Shown: positions 24,899-32,940 of the stretch, in pieces
How the letters are laid out: the number at the start of each line of letters is the position of its first letter
Numbering within the stretch: the stretch's first letter is position 1
From: Leptospiraceae bacterium
GTDB taxonomy: Bacteria > Spirochaetota > Leptospiria > Turneriellales > Turneriellaceae
Direction: 5' to 3'
Length of the DNA stretch: 42,748 bases
Assembly: GCA_020440825.1 (NCBI GenBank)
Contig: JAGRNJ010000026.1
Coordinates: 1 to 42,748, forward strand
The notes under the pieces: model-generated
What the model saw: the letters and a program-made list of their open reading frames with translations, nothing else
Told to the model about the DNA's origin: nothing
Database searches by the model: none
Program-made: the position numbers and the translations under genes

Positions 24899-24915
24899 TT
24901 AGCTTCAGTTAAGAA

Positions 24916-25272
24916 TCAATAAGGCACCCGAACCATCGGTGAGTTAACGGGAAACACCTTATCCCGGGTAACCAGAATAGTTTCTTCGGTTTCTGCAGAC
25001 GCCCAGATAATGGCATCGGGAATCTTAAGTTTATACTTTTGACGGGCCTCAACAGCCAACAATGATAAATTTTTATTCACGGGAATGAGCTTAAAGTTGC
25101 TCAGAAAATTTTTGAGCAACAAAGTTTCTTCATCAGATTCTGAGCCTACTAAAATTTCAATGTAAGTGATAATGCTGATAAACTTTTTATCATAAGCTTC
25201 GAGTTCTTGTTTCGCGGCAGGTTTCCCGTTTAAGAAATCGATGAGAATATTGGTATCAAAGACTGCTTTCAT
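24916..25272 (-). CDS. VapC-type PIN-domain toxin
   Basis: PIN-domain ribonuclease of 118 residues. The acidic site residues Asp6 (AVFDTNILIDFL), Glu39 (ITYIEILVG), Asp86 (KIPDAIIWASA) and Asp104 (LVTRDK) are all present, so it should be active. VapC toxins usually cleave initiator tRNA or rRNA. The antitoxin gene lies 61 bp upstream, a wider gap than usual. Degenerate sequence of a second vapC lies about 500 bp downstream. Confidence 0.9.
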   Translation of the reverse strand: MKAVFDTNILIDFLNGKPAAKQELEAYDKKFISIITYIEILVGSESDEETLLLKNFLSNFKLIPVNKNLSLLAVEARQKYKLKIPDAIIWASAETEETILVTRDKVFPVNSPMVRVPY

Positions 25273-25333
25273 TTATTATTGACTTTTGGCAATCAAGCTT
25301 TTTGAGAACCGCTATTTAGAATAACGATTATCT

Positions 25334-25552
25334 CTACCAGTCGGCCCGTAATTTTTGCTGATATTTAAGGGCATCAACCTTGCGCTTAGACCATAAACCG
25401 AAAGACTCATCGAGGTTTGTGGGTTTTTCGATGTATTTCATATAATGGTCAATTGCCCGGCGTACACCTTCAGCACGGGAAATGTTTTGGGCATTGCACA
25501 CCAGGTCGAAACTATCGAGGGAATCTTTAGGTACATCAATCAATGCTCTCAT
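25334..25552 (-). CDS. Antitoxin of the VapBC pair (ribbon-helix-helix-like)
   Basis: Protein of 72 residues. MRALIDVPKDSLDSFDLV and ISRAEGVRRAIDHYM fit a ribbon-helix-helix DNA-binding N-terminus; the charged C-terminal half should bind the toxin. The frame opens 11 codons earlier, but the ATG at 25552 starts at the RHH beta-strand and is preceded by an AT-rich promoter and palindrome. Confidence 0.78.
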   Translation of the reverse strand: MRALIDVPKDSLDSFDLVCNAQNISRAEGVRRAIDHYMKYIEKPTNLDESFGLWSKRKVDALKYQQKLRADW

Positions 25553-25560
25553 GAAACAAT

Positions 25561-25580
25561 GTATATCATATATGTATATC
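25561..25580 (-). promoter_or_regulatory. AT-rich repeat operator of the VapBC pair
   Basis: GTATATC, ATATAT, GTATATC: two direct copies around a centre containing the palindrome CATATATG, ending nine bases upstream of the antitoxin ATG. Position and symmetry fit autoregulation by the RHH antitoxin. Confidence 0.45.
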
Positions 25581-25683
25581 GTCAATCATTATTTCCTTTT
25601 TTACACCAAGTATGGGTAACAAAAAATATCCAAAAAACTTGTAAAGCTGGACTGGTAGATAAGACCAGTACACTGGTGAATTA

Positions 25684-25727
25684 GCAGTTTAAAATTCTTA
25701 CTCGACAGAGCAAATAAGTAAGACTGC
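25684..25727 (+). promoter_or_regulatory. Nested inverted repeat before the ureide operon
   Basis: GCAGT (25684) with ACTGC (25723) and CTTACT (25697) with AGTAAG (25717) form nested arms ending 7 bp before the first gene. Just upstream, ACTGGT, ACCAGT and ACTGGT (25651, 25664, 25672) form another symmetric set. No clear ribosome site follows, so a leader-RNA or operator function for the ureide genes is plausible. Confidence 0.35.
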
Positions 25728-25734
25728 ATAGCAC

Positions 25735-26475
25735 ATGAATATGCATCCCGCGGTCTCGCGCTCCAGTATACAACAAGACCATGCCCTCATCACTCCTGAG
25801 AGTCATGTACCATTGAATTTTCCAGACAGGGTCGGATGCACTACCGTGTATTTCATTACTCCCCATATGGGTTCTGCCTTCAGTATGTATTCAGTTCAAT
25901 TTGAAGACAATGGTAAATACCAGAAAAATCTGGGTGAAAAAGAGGTATTGGCCTACGTCTTGACCGGTACTGGCAAGCTGGAACTCAGTGGCAGCCAAGA
26001 GATCAAACCGGGCAGCTTTTTTTACCTGCCGCCGGGCACAGATCTCACATTGGCTATGGAAAACCATAGCCGGGTTTTGTTTTTTGAAAAGAATTATGAC
26101 TCCCTGACGGCAATCCATCCGCCTCAACCCTTCGTATCTCATGAATCAAAAGTCACGAGAGAGCCGTTTTTGGGCGATGAAGGTGCGCTACTGCAAACCT
26201 TATTGCCGAATACTATTGAATTTGATATGGCGGTCAATATTTTTGAGTTTGCCCCCGGGGGTACCCTGCCAATGGTCGAAAACCATTATATGGAGCATGG
26301 TCTGTATGTGTTGCAGGGCAGCGGGGTTTACCGTTTGTCACAATCATGGTACCCGGTGCAAGAAGGTGATGCAATTTGGATGGCCCCTTTCTGTCTGCAA
26401 TGGTATGTTGCGGCCGGCAAGACCCCGACAAAGTACATTTACTACAAAGACATGAACCGGGATCCGCAATTTTGA
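25735..26475 (+). CDS. allE: (S)-ureidoglycine aminohydrolase
   Basis: Bicupin of 246 residues that hydrolyses (S)-ureidoglycine to (S)-ureidoglycolate and ammonia (UGlyAH, E. coli YlbA/AllE). The C-terminal cupin carries the manganese site: Glu182, His184, His188 (VENHYMEHGLYVLQG) and Gln222 (FCLQWYVAAG). The end YIYYKDMNRDP is a family signature. The N-terminal cupin (about 35-120) lacks such a site, as in known members. It is the first gene of a plus-strand array, 16 bp before the ureidoglycolate amidohydrolase gene. No strong Shine-Dalgarno is seen; an in-frame ATG two codons downstream is an alternative start. Confidence 0.95.
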   Translation: MNMHPAVSRSSIQQDHALITPESHVPLNFPDRVGCTTVYFITPHMGSAFSMYSVQFEDNGKYQKNLGEKEVLAYVLTGTGKLELSGSQEIKPGSFFYLPPGTDLTLAMENHSRVLFFEKNYDSLTAIHPPQPFVSHESKVTREPFLGDEGALLQTLLPNTIEFDMAVNIFEFAPGGTLPMVENHYMEHGLYVLQGSGVYRLSQSWYPVQEGDAIWMAPFCLQWYVAAGKTPTKYIYYKDMNRDPQF

Positions 26476-26491
26476 GTATTTTTGAGGAATC

Positions 26492-27733
26492 ATGAACATA
26501 AAAGTCAATGGCAAACGCACCTGGGATGAGCTTGAACAACTTTCAACGTTTTCAGATACTCCCGCCCCTTCGGTTACCCGTATCATTTATACTGAGAACG
26601 ATCTCAAGGCGCGTAACTACTTCAAGGGGCTCGCAAGAGAAGCAGGCCTCGAAGTGCGTGAAGATGCAATCGGCAACATCTTTGCCCGCTTGAACGGAGA
26701 TGACAAAAGTCTACCGGCGATTGGCACCGGTTCCCATTGTGATGCGATTCCCCATGCGGGAAAATATGATGGTACGGTAGGGGTATTTGGCGGCCTCGAA
26801 GCTCTGCGATCTCTCAAAGAAGGGGGCTTTAAACCCAGGCGCCCTTTAGAGGTTGTATTTTTTACATCAGAAGAACCCACCCGGTTTGGTATTGGCTGTA
26901 TTGGTTCCCGTTTAATGGCGGGGGCTATCACAGTTGACCATATTCATACTTTGAAAGATAAAGATGGTCTATCCGTTGATCAAGCCCGGGCCGCTGCCGG
27001 TTATTCGGGAGATTTGTCATCCGCCATATTGCCTCCCAAATATTATGAATATTTTGTTGAGCTGCACATTGAACAGGGTCCGGTACTAGAGCGGGAAAAG
27101 ATTGAGATCGGGGCCGTGACCGCAATTGCAGCACCTGCTTCGTTTAGAATACATTTTACCGGCCAGGCAGGTCATGCCGGCTCAGTCCTGATGCCGCAAC
27201 GAAAAGATGCGTTAGTGCCTGCGGCAATTTTAATTGCCGAACTGGAGTCACTTGCAAAAAACAGCGACAGCCCCGACTCGGTAGGAACCGTGGGGGTAGT
27301 CAAGGTGCACCCGGGGGCAATCAACTCTATACCGGGTAAGGTTACGGTTGAGTTTGATATTCGGGATATAAAACTTTCAACGAGAGATGGCATTGTCCAT
27401 GAAATTCATCGCCGGGCCCGGCAACTTGCCGAAGAACGATCATTGCAGGTCGAAATCGAAATGATCAATTCAGACCCGCCGGCGATTTCTCATGAAACTA
27501 TCTTGCAGGCTATTGAAGAATCGGCTACACTACAGGGTTACAGTAAAATGCGATTGGTGAGCCGGGCATACCATGATTCTCTGTTTATGGCAAGAATCGC
27601 ACCGATGGCAATGATATTTGTACCCTCAAAAAATGGTTACAGCCATCGACCTGACGAATACACCTCTCCTGAAGAGATAGAACGCGGGGTTCAGATTCTG
27701 GCAATGACAATGTCTAAATTATCGCATGCATAA
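26492..27733 (+). CDS. Ureidoglycolate amidohydrolase (plant-type UAH)
   Basis: M20-family enzyme of 413 residues that splits ureidoglycolate to glyoxylate, two ammonia and CO2. Predicted metal ligands are His82 and Asp93 (GTGSHCDAIPHAGKYDG), Glu128 with base Glu127 (FFTSEEPTRFGIGCIGSR), His192 (LHIEQGP) and His385 (GYSHRPDEYTSPEE). The stretches VTAIAAPASFRIHF, GHAGSVLMPQRKDA and SRAYHDSLFMARIAPM closely match plant ureidoglycolate amidohydrolase rather than AllC. Its place directly after ureidoglycine aminohydrolase supports this. It replaces the lyase (AllA) or dehydrogenase (AllD) used by other bacteria and releases no urea. Confidence 0.9.
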   Translation: MNIKVNGKRTWDELEQLSTFSDTPAPSVTRIIYTENDLKARNYFKGLAREAGLEVREDAIGNIFARLNGDDKSLPAIGTGSHCDAIPHAGKYDGTVGVFGGLEALRSLKEGGFKPRRPLEVVFFTSEEPTRFGIGCIGSRLMAGAITVDHIHTLKDKDGLSVDQARAAAGYSGDLSSAILPPKYYEYFVELHIEQGPVLEREKIEIGAVTAIAAPASFRIHFTGQAGHAGSVLMPQRKDALVPAAILIAELESLAKNSDSPDSVGTVGVVKVHPGAINSIPGKVTVEFDIRDIKLSTRDGIVHEIHRRARQLAEERSLQVEIEMINSDPPAISHETILQAIEESATLQGYSKMRLVSRAYHDSLFMARIAPMAMIFVPSKNGYSHRPDEYTSPEEIERGVQILAMTMSKLSHA

Positions 27734-27753
27734 ATAGACTTACGAATTATTTG

Positions 27754-28284
27754 ATGAACACGACAGATAAAATATCACTTACAGAGTTCAATCAGTCAAA
27801 TGAGCAGATGGCGTCAGAGACTCTGTTGCGCTGCTGCAGTTCGCAAAACTGGGTTAAGGGTATGATTGAGTCCCGACCGTTTTCGAGTATCGCGGGTATG
27901 TGTGCGAAAAGTTCATCGATCTGGTTCAGTCTTAAAGAAGAAGATTACCTGCAGGCATTTGATGCACATCCGAAAATCGGCGATATATCTTCGCTCAAAG
28001 AAAAATATGCAAAAACAAAAGCCTGGGCCTCTGGTGAGCAGTCAGGGGCGGCAATACAAGATGAGCAAATTCTGCAGGAACTCAAATTAGCCAATGATGA
28101 ATATTTTCAAAAACATGGTTTTATCTTCATTATATATGCGACCGGCAAAACAGCTCCCGAGATGCTGCAGATTTTGAAAAACCGTTTACCAAATGATCGC
28201 ACCGCTGAAATCAGGAATGCAGCGGTCGAGCAAGATAAGATTACCCGTCTGCGCATTGAAAAAGGAATTTACGAACATGAGTAA
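27754..28284 (+). CDS. uraD: 2-oxo-4-hydroxy-4-carboxy-5-ureidoimidazoline decarboxylase
   Basis: OHCU decarboxylase of 176 residues, which makes S-allantoin from the product of HIU hydrolase. The all-helical family shows FDAHPKIGD with the catalytic histidine, WASGEQSGA, NDEYFQKHGFIFIIYATGKTA and a closing arginine-rich helix (EIRNAAVEQDKITRLRIEK). The ATG at 27754 is preferred to a TTG one codon earlier. The 3' end overlaps uraH by 8 bp. Confidence 0.95.
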   Translation: MNTTDKISLTEFNQSNEQMASETLLRCCSSQNWVKGMIESRPFSSIAGMCAKSSSIWFSLKEEDYLQAFDAHPKIGDISSLKEKYAKTKAWASGEQSGAAIQDEQILQELKLANDEYFQKHGFIFIIYATGKTAPEMLQILKNRLPNDRTAEIRNAAVEQDKITRLRIEKGIYEHE

Positions 28285-28615
28285 AATACCCAGCATCAGT
28301 ACCCATGTACTCAATATCGCCGAAGGTAAACCTGGAGTCAATATTCCAGTATCATTAGAGTATCTTGAAAATGATTTCATTATGGTGGCGCAGGGTGTAA
28401 CCAATGAAGATGGTAGAGTAGGCGAATGGCTAAGTGAATTAAAAACGGGTACCTATCGAATTCGCTTTGAAATCAAACAATACTTCGCAGATCGCGATGA
28501 GCAATGTTTTTATCCCTATGTTGAGATTGTCTTTACAGTCAGTGATACTCAATCACACTATCATGTACCTTTACTCTTGAGCCCTTACGGTTATTCAACC
28601 TACCGGGGAAGTTAA
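28277..28615 (+). CDS. uraH: 5-hydroxyisourate hydrolase (transthyretin-like)
   Basis: HIU hydrolase of 112 residues, the step after urate oxidase. ISTHVLNIAEGKPG holds the first catalytic histidine (His10), GTYRIRFE the arginine, SHYHVPLLLSPYGYSTYRGS the second histidine and the obligatory YRGS C-terminus. It starts inside the end of uraD (8-bp overlap), so the two are co-translated. No signal peptide precedes the domain, so it acts in the cytoplasm. Confidence 0.97.
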   Translation: MSKIPSISTHVLNIAEGKPGVNIPVSLEYLENDFIMVAQGVTNEDGRVGEWLSELKTGTYRIRFEIKQYFADRDEQCFYPYVEIVFTVSDTQSHYHVPLLLSPYGYSTYRGS

Positions 28616-28616
28616 A

Positions 28617-28838
28617 ATGCGTGCATATAGAGCAATAATAAAGCAAAAAAATCATAAAATTATCGTAAAACTACCAGATGGCTTCAATAATGAAGAATAT
28701 GAAGTAATTTTATTACCGGTTATTCACAGTGAAGAAAAAAACTTAAAACCAGATTTTCTATTGAATAAATATCGGAATAAAATAATCATAGATAAAAAAT
28801 TTGATGAACCATTAGACGAATTTAAAGAATATATATAA
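28617..28838 (+). CDS. Antitoxin partner of embedded PIN toxin
   Basis: Protein of 73 residues, rich in Lys, Ile and Asn. A short beta N-terminus (RAYRAIIKQKNHKIIVKLPDG) is followed by an acidic tail (FDEPLDEFKEYI), the shape of VapB-like antitoxins. It begins one base after the uraH stop and its own stop shares a base with the toxin start. It is distinctly more AT-rich than the genes around it, a sign of acquisition. Confidence 0.7.
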   Translation: MRAYRAIIKQKNHKIIVKLPDGFNNEEYEVILLPVIHSEEKNLKPDFLLNKYRNKIIIDKKFDEPLDEFKEYI

Positions 28839-29185
28839 TGACTATTCTAATTGATACGAATGTCTTTCTTTGGTTTTTGAGTAACAACAGTCAATTGCCT
28901 CAAGAATTTTTAGCTCAAATAACTAGCACAAAAAATAAAGTTTTCATTAGTATTGCAAGTCTTTGGGAAATTGTGCTGAAAGAACGATTCGGCAAACTAA
29001 AGCTTAAAGTCCCAGTAGCTGAATTTATTCAGGATATTGAACAAATTAAACCAATTCATTTGGTAGAACTTACGAAGTTAAAATTATATCATAAAGATCC
29101 GTTTGATCGAATTATCATTTCACAAGCGAGGGTTGAAAACCATAAATTATTATATACTGACACAATGATAAATAAATATTTTTAA
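28838..29185 (+). CDS. VapC-type PIN-domain toxin embedded in the ureide operon
   Basis: PIN-domain protein of 115 residues. Asp6 (ILIDTNVFLWFLS), Glu44 (IASLWEIVLKERFGKL), Asp87/Asp90 (HKDPFDRIIISQA) and Asp108 (LYTDTMI) form the acidic site. The LWEI...GKL and DPFDR pattern is the subgroup often annotated as type II toxin PIN proteins. It is AT-rich like its partner. It stands between uraH and malate synthase with normal operon spacing (aceB starts 9 bp later). Confidence 0.9.
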   Translation: MTILIDTNVFLWFLSNNSQLPQEFLAQITSTKNKVFISIASLWEIVLKERFGKLKLKVPVAEFIQDIEQIKPIHLVELTKLKLYHKDPFDRIIISQARVENHKLLYTDTMINKYF

Positions 29186-29194
29186 GGAAACCAT

Positions 29195-30787
29195 ATGTAT
29201 AAATTACCACACGGAATTGAAATCAGCCAGAAAGCAATCTCAGAGTCTGCAGCAGAATTTGCCGAAATATTGAGCTATGATGCCTTGCAGTTTGTAAAAG
29301 ACATCGCTGAAAAATTTGAAGACCGCAGAAAAGAGCTTCTGCAGGCCAGAGTAGCCAAAACCAAAAGACTCGAAGCGGGTGAAAAACTGCAGTTTCTCGA
29401 AGAAACAAAAAATATCCGGGAATCAGACTGGAGCATTGCACCGTTACCGAAAGATCTGCAGATGCGGCGGGCAGAAATCACCGGGCCGGTTGATCGCAAG
29501 ATGGTGATCAATGCCTTAAACTCTGGTGCCGACAGCTATATGAGTGATTTTGAAGACTCAAATACGCCGAACTGGTTAAACCAGATCAATGGCCAGATCA
29601 ATCTGCACGATGCCATACGTCGAAAAATTGATTTCGAACTGAACGGAAAAGCGTATAAACTCAATGAAAAAACTGCAACGTTGCTGGTTCGGCCCCGGGG
29701 CTGGCATCTCGAAGAAAAGAATGTAACGTTAAATGGAAAAAGATTATCGGGTGGTTTATTTGATTTCGCCCTATTCTTTTTTCATAATGCAAAAGAATTG
29801 CTTTCCCGTGGCAGTGGACCGTATTTCTATCTGCCTAAAATGGAATCTCATTTAGAAGCAAGATTATGGAATGATGTCTTTGTCTTTGCCCAGCAAAAAC
29901 TGGGAATTCCTAATGGTACGATTAAGGCTACTGTACTGATTGAAACCATCAATGCCGCTTTTGAAATGGATGAAATTCTCTATGAGCTGAAAGACCATAG
30001 TGCGGGCTTAAATGCCGGCCGCTGGGATTATATCTTTTCATGCATTAAGAAATTTAAGAACAATACAGATTTCTGTCTGGCAAACCGCGCCCAGGTTACA
30101 ATGACCGTTCCATTCATGCGTTCATATGCGCTGCTGCTCTTGAAGACCTGCCATCATCGCAAAGCTCCTGCAATTGGCGGCATGAGTGCCTTAATTCCTA
30201 TCAAATCAGATCCCGAGGCAAATGAAAAAGCCTTAGCCGGGGTGCGCGCAGATAAGGCCCGCGATGCAGGCGATGGTTATGACGGGGGGTGGATCGCCCA
30301 CCCGGGATTAGTACAACTCGCACTTGAAGAATGGCAGAAAGTGCTGGGCGATAAACCAAACCAGATTGACAAACAACGGGACGATGTACAGGTCAGTGCC
30401 GCAGACCTGACGAATTTTCAACCTGAAACGCCCATTACTGAAGCAGGATTGCGCTACAATATCAATGTTGGCATTCATTATTTAGGCAGCTGGCTTGAGG
30501 GCAATGGTTGCGTACCTATTCACAACCTTATGGAAGATGCCGCGACTGCTGAAATTTCCCGCTCACAGGTTTGGCAATGGATTCGTTCTGAAAAAGGTAA
30601 ACTGGAAGATGGTCAGAAAATAACCAAAGATCTGGTAAAGCGTCTGATTCCTGAAGAACTCAAAAAAGTTCAGGAAATTACCGGCACCTCTGCAGCCTAT
30701 TCGCGAGCAGCGGTAATTTTTGAGCAGATGTCAACTTCTGAAGATTTTGCTGAATTCCTGACGTTGCCTCTTTATGAAGAAATTTAA
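29195..30787 (+). CDS. aceB: Malate synthase A
   Basis: Malate synthase of 530 residues, condensing glyoxylate with acetyl-CoA to malate. KDHSAGLNAGRWDYIF is the full malate synthase signature. ADSYMSDFEDSNTPNW, LVRPRGWHLEEKN, FYLPKMESHLEARLW and GGMSALIPIKSD are further conserved blocks, and the length is that of isoform A. A good ribosome site (AAGGAAA) precedes the ATG. Its place after the ureide genes gives the glyoxylate they release a direct outlet. No isocitrate lyase is adjacent, so here the enzyme looks tied to purine-derived glyoxylate rather than a glyoxylate-shunt pair. Confidence 0.97.
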   Translation: MYKLPHGIEISQKAISESAAEFAEILSYDALQFVKDIAEKFEDRRKELLQARVAKTKRLEAGEKLQFLEETKNIRESDWSIAPLPKDLQMRRAEITGPVDRKMVINALNSGADSYMSDFEDSNTPNWLNQINGQINLHDAIRRKIDFELNGKAYKLNEKTATLLVRPRGWHLEEKNVTLNGKRLSGGLFDFALFFFHNAKELLSRGSGPYFYLPKMESHLEARLWNDVFVFAQQKLGIPNGTIKATVLIETINAAFEMDEILYELKDHSAGLNAGRWDYIFSCIKKFKNNTDFCLANRAQVTMTVPFMRSYALLLLKTCHHRKAPAIGGMSALIPIKSDPEANEKALAGVRADKARDAGDGYDGGWIAHPGLVQLALEEWQKVLGDKPNQIDKQRDDVQVSAADLTNFQPETPITEAGLRYNINVGIHYLGSWLEGNGCVPIHNLMEDAATAEISRSQVWQWIRSEKGKLEDGQKITKDLVKRLIPEELKKVQEITGTSAAYSRAAVIFEQMSTSEDFAEFLTLPLYEEI

Positions 30788-30826
30788 TGAAGTAAACCTG
30801 AATGAAGAAATCTGATCTCTCAAAAC

Positions 30827-31732
30827 ATGATCGATATAACACATAAATACCGGCAGTTGCGTTCGGCAACTGCCGGTGGTAAAATTATCACCAGCGCGGA
30901 AGTCATCCGCCGAATTCAAGATCATAATTTGCCCAAGGGCAATCTGTTTGAGGTTGCACGCACCGCCGCCTTACTAGGAGCCAAAAATACAGATCGTCTG
31001 CTGCCACATTGCCATCCCATTCCGCTCGAATTTCTGGAAATTGATTTTACGATGACCGATAACGAGATTCATATTTCGGCCACCGGCAAGACGATCGCCA
31101 GAACCGGTCTTGAGATGGAAGTATTGACCGCAGTCAGTATTGCCGCGTTGTCTATCTATGATATGCTCAAACCGATTGATAAAAACCTGGCAATTACAGA
31201 TCTTCGTCTTACCAATAAGACCGGTGGCAAGAGCTCTGTCAAAAAATCATTTCCTGAGGTAATCTCCCGGGTTATCGTTGTTTCTGATTCAACCTCGTCA
31301 GGAAAAAGAGAAGATCTTTCTGGTGCGGCAATTTCGAAGAAACTGCAAGACTTTGATTTACAGATACAGCCCTTGCGCATCATTCCCGACAGTGCAGAAC
31401 AGATTGATCGTGAACTTGAAAGCGCTGTAAATGAAAATATAGACTTTCTGGTATTTACCGGCGGTACCGGAGTCGGCTCCCGGGATATAACCACTGAAAT
31501 TATCGAACCGCGCCTGCAGAAAAGGTTACCGGGGGTAGAAGAGGCCATGCGCAGCTTCGGACAAGAGAGAAATGCAAAGGCCATGCTTTCCCGTTCGTTA
31601 GCGGGAATTAGTGGGCAAACTCTGGTTCTCTGTCTGCCGGGTTCTTTGAAAGGCTCTATTGAAAGTCTGGATGCAGTACTGCCTCATATTTTTCATGCAC
31701 TGGAAATTATCAATGGTCAGGGCCATACATGA
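30827..31732 (+). CDS. MoaC-MoaB fusion, molybdopterin biosynthesis
   Basis: Protein of 301 residues with two fused domains. Residues 1-140 are MoaC (cyclic pyranopterin phosphate synthase): Lys53, HCHPIPLEF at 61-69, GLEMEVLTAVSIAALSIYDMLK with Lys115, and the KTGGKSS end. Residues about 148-301 are MoaB/MogA-like (molybdopterin adenylyltransferase) with VVSDSTSSGKREDLSG and FTGGTGVGSRD. The MoaC part is short at its N-terminus. Fusions of this order are known in some bacteria. It begins 39 bp after aceB and overlaps moeA by 4 bp. Confidence 0.93.
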   Translation: MIDITHKYRQLRSATAGGKIITSAEVIRRIQDHNLPKGNLFEVARTAALLGAKNTDRLLPHCHPIPLEFLEIDFTMTDNEIHISATGKTIARTGLEMEVLTAVSIAALSIYDMLKPIDKNLAITDLRLTNKTGGKSSVKKSFPEVISRVIVVSDSTSSGKREDLSGAAISKKLQDFDLQIQPLRIIPDSAEQIDRELESAVNENIDFLVFTGGTGVGSRDITTEIIEPRLQKRLPGVEEAMRSFGQERNAKAMLSRSLAGISGQTLVLCLPGSLKGSIESLDAVLPHIFHALEIINGQGHT

Positions 31733-32940
31733 TTTCTTATGCTTCTGCATTAAAGTTGATCTCAAAGCATTGTAAACCCCAGACCCAAACTGAAGTTGTT
31801 AAACTAGCAAAAGCTGCGGGACGCACTCTAGCAGAAGACATTTGTGCTGACCGGGATTATCCTCCTTTTAATCGGGCAACGATGGATGGCTTTGCAGTTG
31901 TTTCACCACAGGTTCGGGCAGAAACGCCTTTTTCAGTAAAATATACTTTGTATCCGGGACAAGAATTGCCCGATGATTTATTGATTGATAAGTCGAAAGA
32001 CTGTATTCAGATTATGACGGGGGCAGCAGTGCCGGCACCATTTGACGCAGTTATTCGTATTGAAGATTCCCGACCATTCGATTCTGATCAAAAAGTCATG
32101 TTTAAAGAAACAACGATTCACAAAGGTCAGAATATTGCCAAACGAGGTGAAGACTGCCACAAAGGGAAGTCGGTGATTTTGAAAAATACAGAGGTAACCT
32201 ATGCAGCCGTAGGTGCGCTTGCATCATTAGGACAATCTGATCTAAAGGTTTACCGGTTACCCCGGGTAGCGATAATCTCAACGGGCTCTGAACTTGTTGC
32301 AAAAAATAAGGCACCAAAAACTTTCCAGATTCGGGATGCGAACTCAGAAATACTCTCTCAATTTTTAAACCAGTATGGAATTCAACCTGCTTATAGATTT
32401 CTTGTGGGAGATGAAGAAAACGCGCTCTTTGAAAAAATGAAGATTGCACTGGAATGCGATATTGTTCTGTTGAGCGGAGCAGTTTCGGCCGGCAAAAAAG
32501 ATTTTGTTCCCGAAGTTCTCAAATCGCTCGGCGCAAAAAAAATATTCCACAAAGTAGCCGTTAAACCGGGAAAGCCTGTCCTGTTTGGTATGAAAGGGAA
32601 CACAGCAATTTTCGCCTTGCCGGGAAATCCCATGAGCTGCCAGATTGGGGCCAAGGTATTTGTCGAACCTTATTTGCGAAAATTTTTACGTCTATTACCG
32701 AATCTTCATTTTCAACTGCCGGTAAAAACTGCCCTTAATAAAAACAATGAGCTGACCCATTTTTTTCCCGCGAAAATAAAAAATGTACATGGTGAAACTC
32801 TTGTAGAACCTTTGAAACTGAATACAAGCGGTGATTTTATCTCAACCACCACCAGTCATGGGTATGGCATACATCCGGCTGAACAAAAAAATATTGCCGA
32901 AGGTCAGCGAGTTGATTTCTTTTTATGGCATAACCGATGA
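31729..32940 (+). CDS. moeA: Molybdopterin molybdenumtransferase
   Basis: MoeA of 403 residues, inserting molybdate into adenylated molybdopterin. Conserved blocks: DRDYPPFNRATMDGFAV, IMTGAAVPAPFDAVIRIED, RGEDCHKGK, ISTGSELV, IRDANSEIL, LLSGAVSAGKKDFVPEVL, KVAVKPGKPVLFG and FALPGNPMSCQIGAKVFVEPYL. A typical gene has SGGVSxGxxD at the active loop; here it is SGAVSAGKKD. Junctions with moaCB and moaA are 4-bp overlaps. Confidence 0.95.
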   Translation: MISYASALKLISKHCKPQTQTEVVKLAKAAGRTLAEDICADRDYPPFNRATMDGFAVVSPQVRAETPFSVKYTLYPGQELPDDLLIDKSKDCIQIMTGAAVPAPFDAVIRIEDSRPFDSDQKVMFKETTIHKGQNIAKRGEDCHKGKSVILKNTEVTYAAVGALASLGQSDLKVYRLPRVAIISTGSELVAKNKAPKTFQIRDANSEILSQFLNQYGIQPAYRFLVGDEENALFEKMKIALECDIVLLSGAVSAGKKDFVPEVLKSLGAKKIFHKVAVKPGKPVLFGMKGNTAIFALPGNPMSCQIGAKVFVEPYLRKFLRLLPNLHFQLPVKTALNKNNELTHFFPAKIKNVHGETLVEPLKLNTSGDFISTTTSHGYGIHPAEQKNIAEGQRVDFFLWHNR

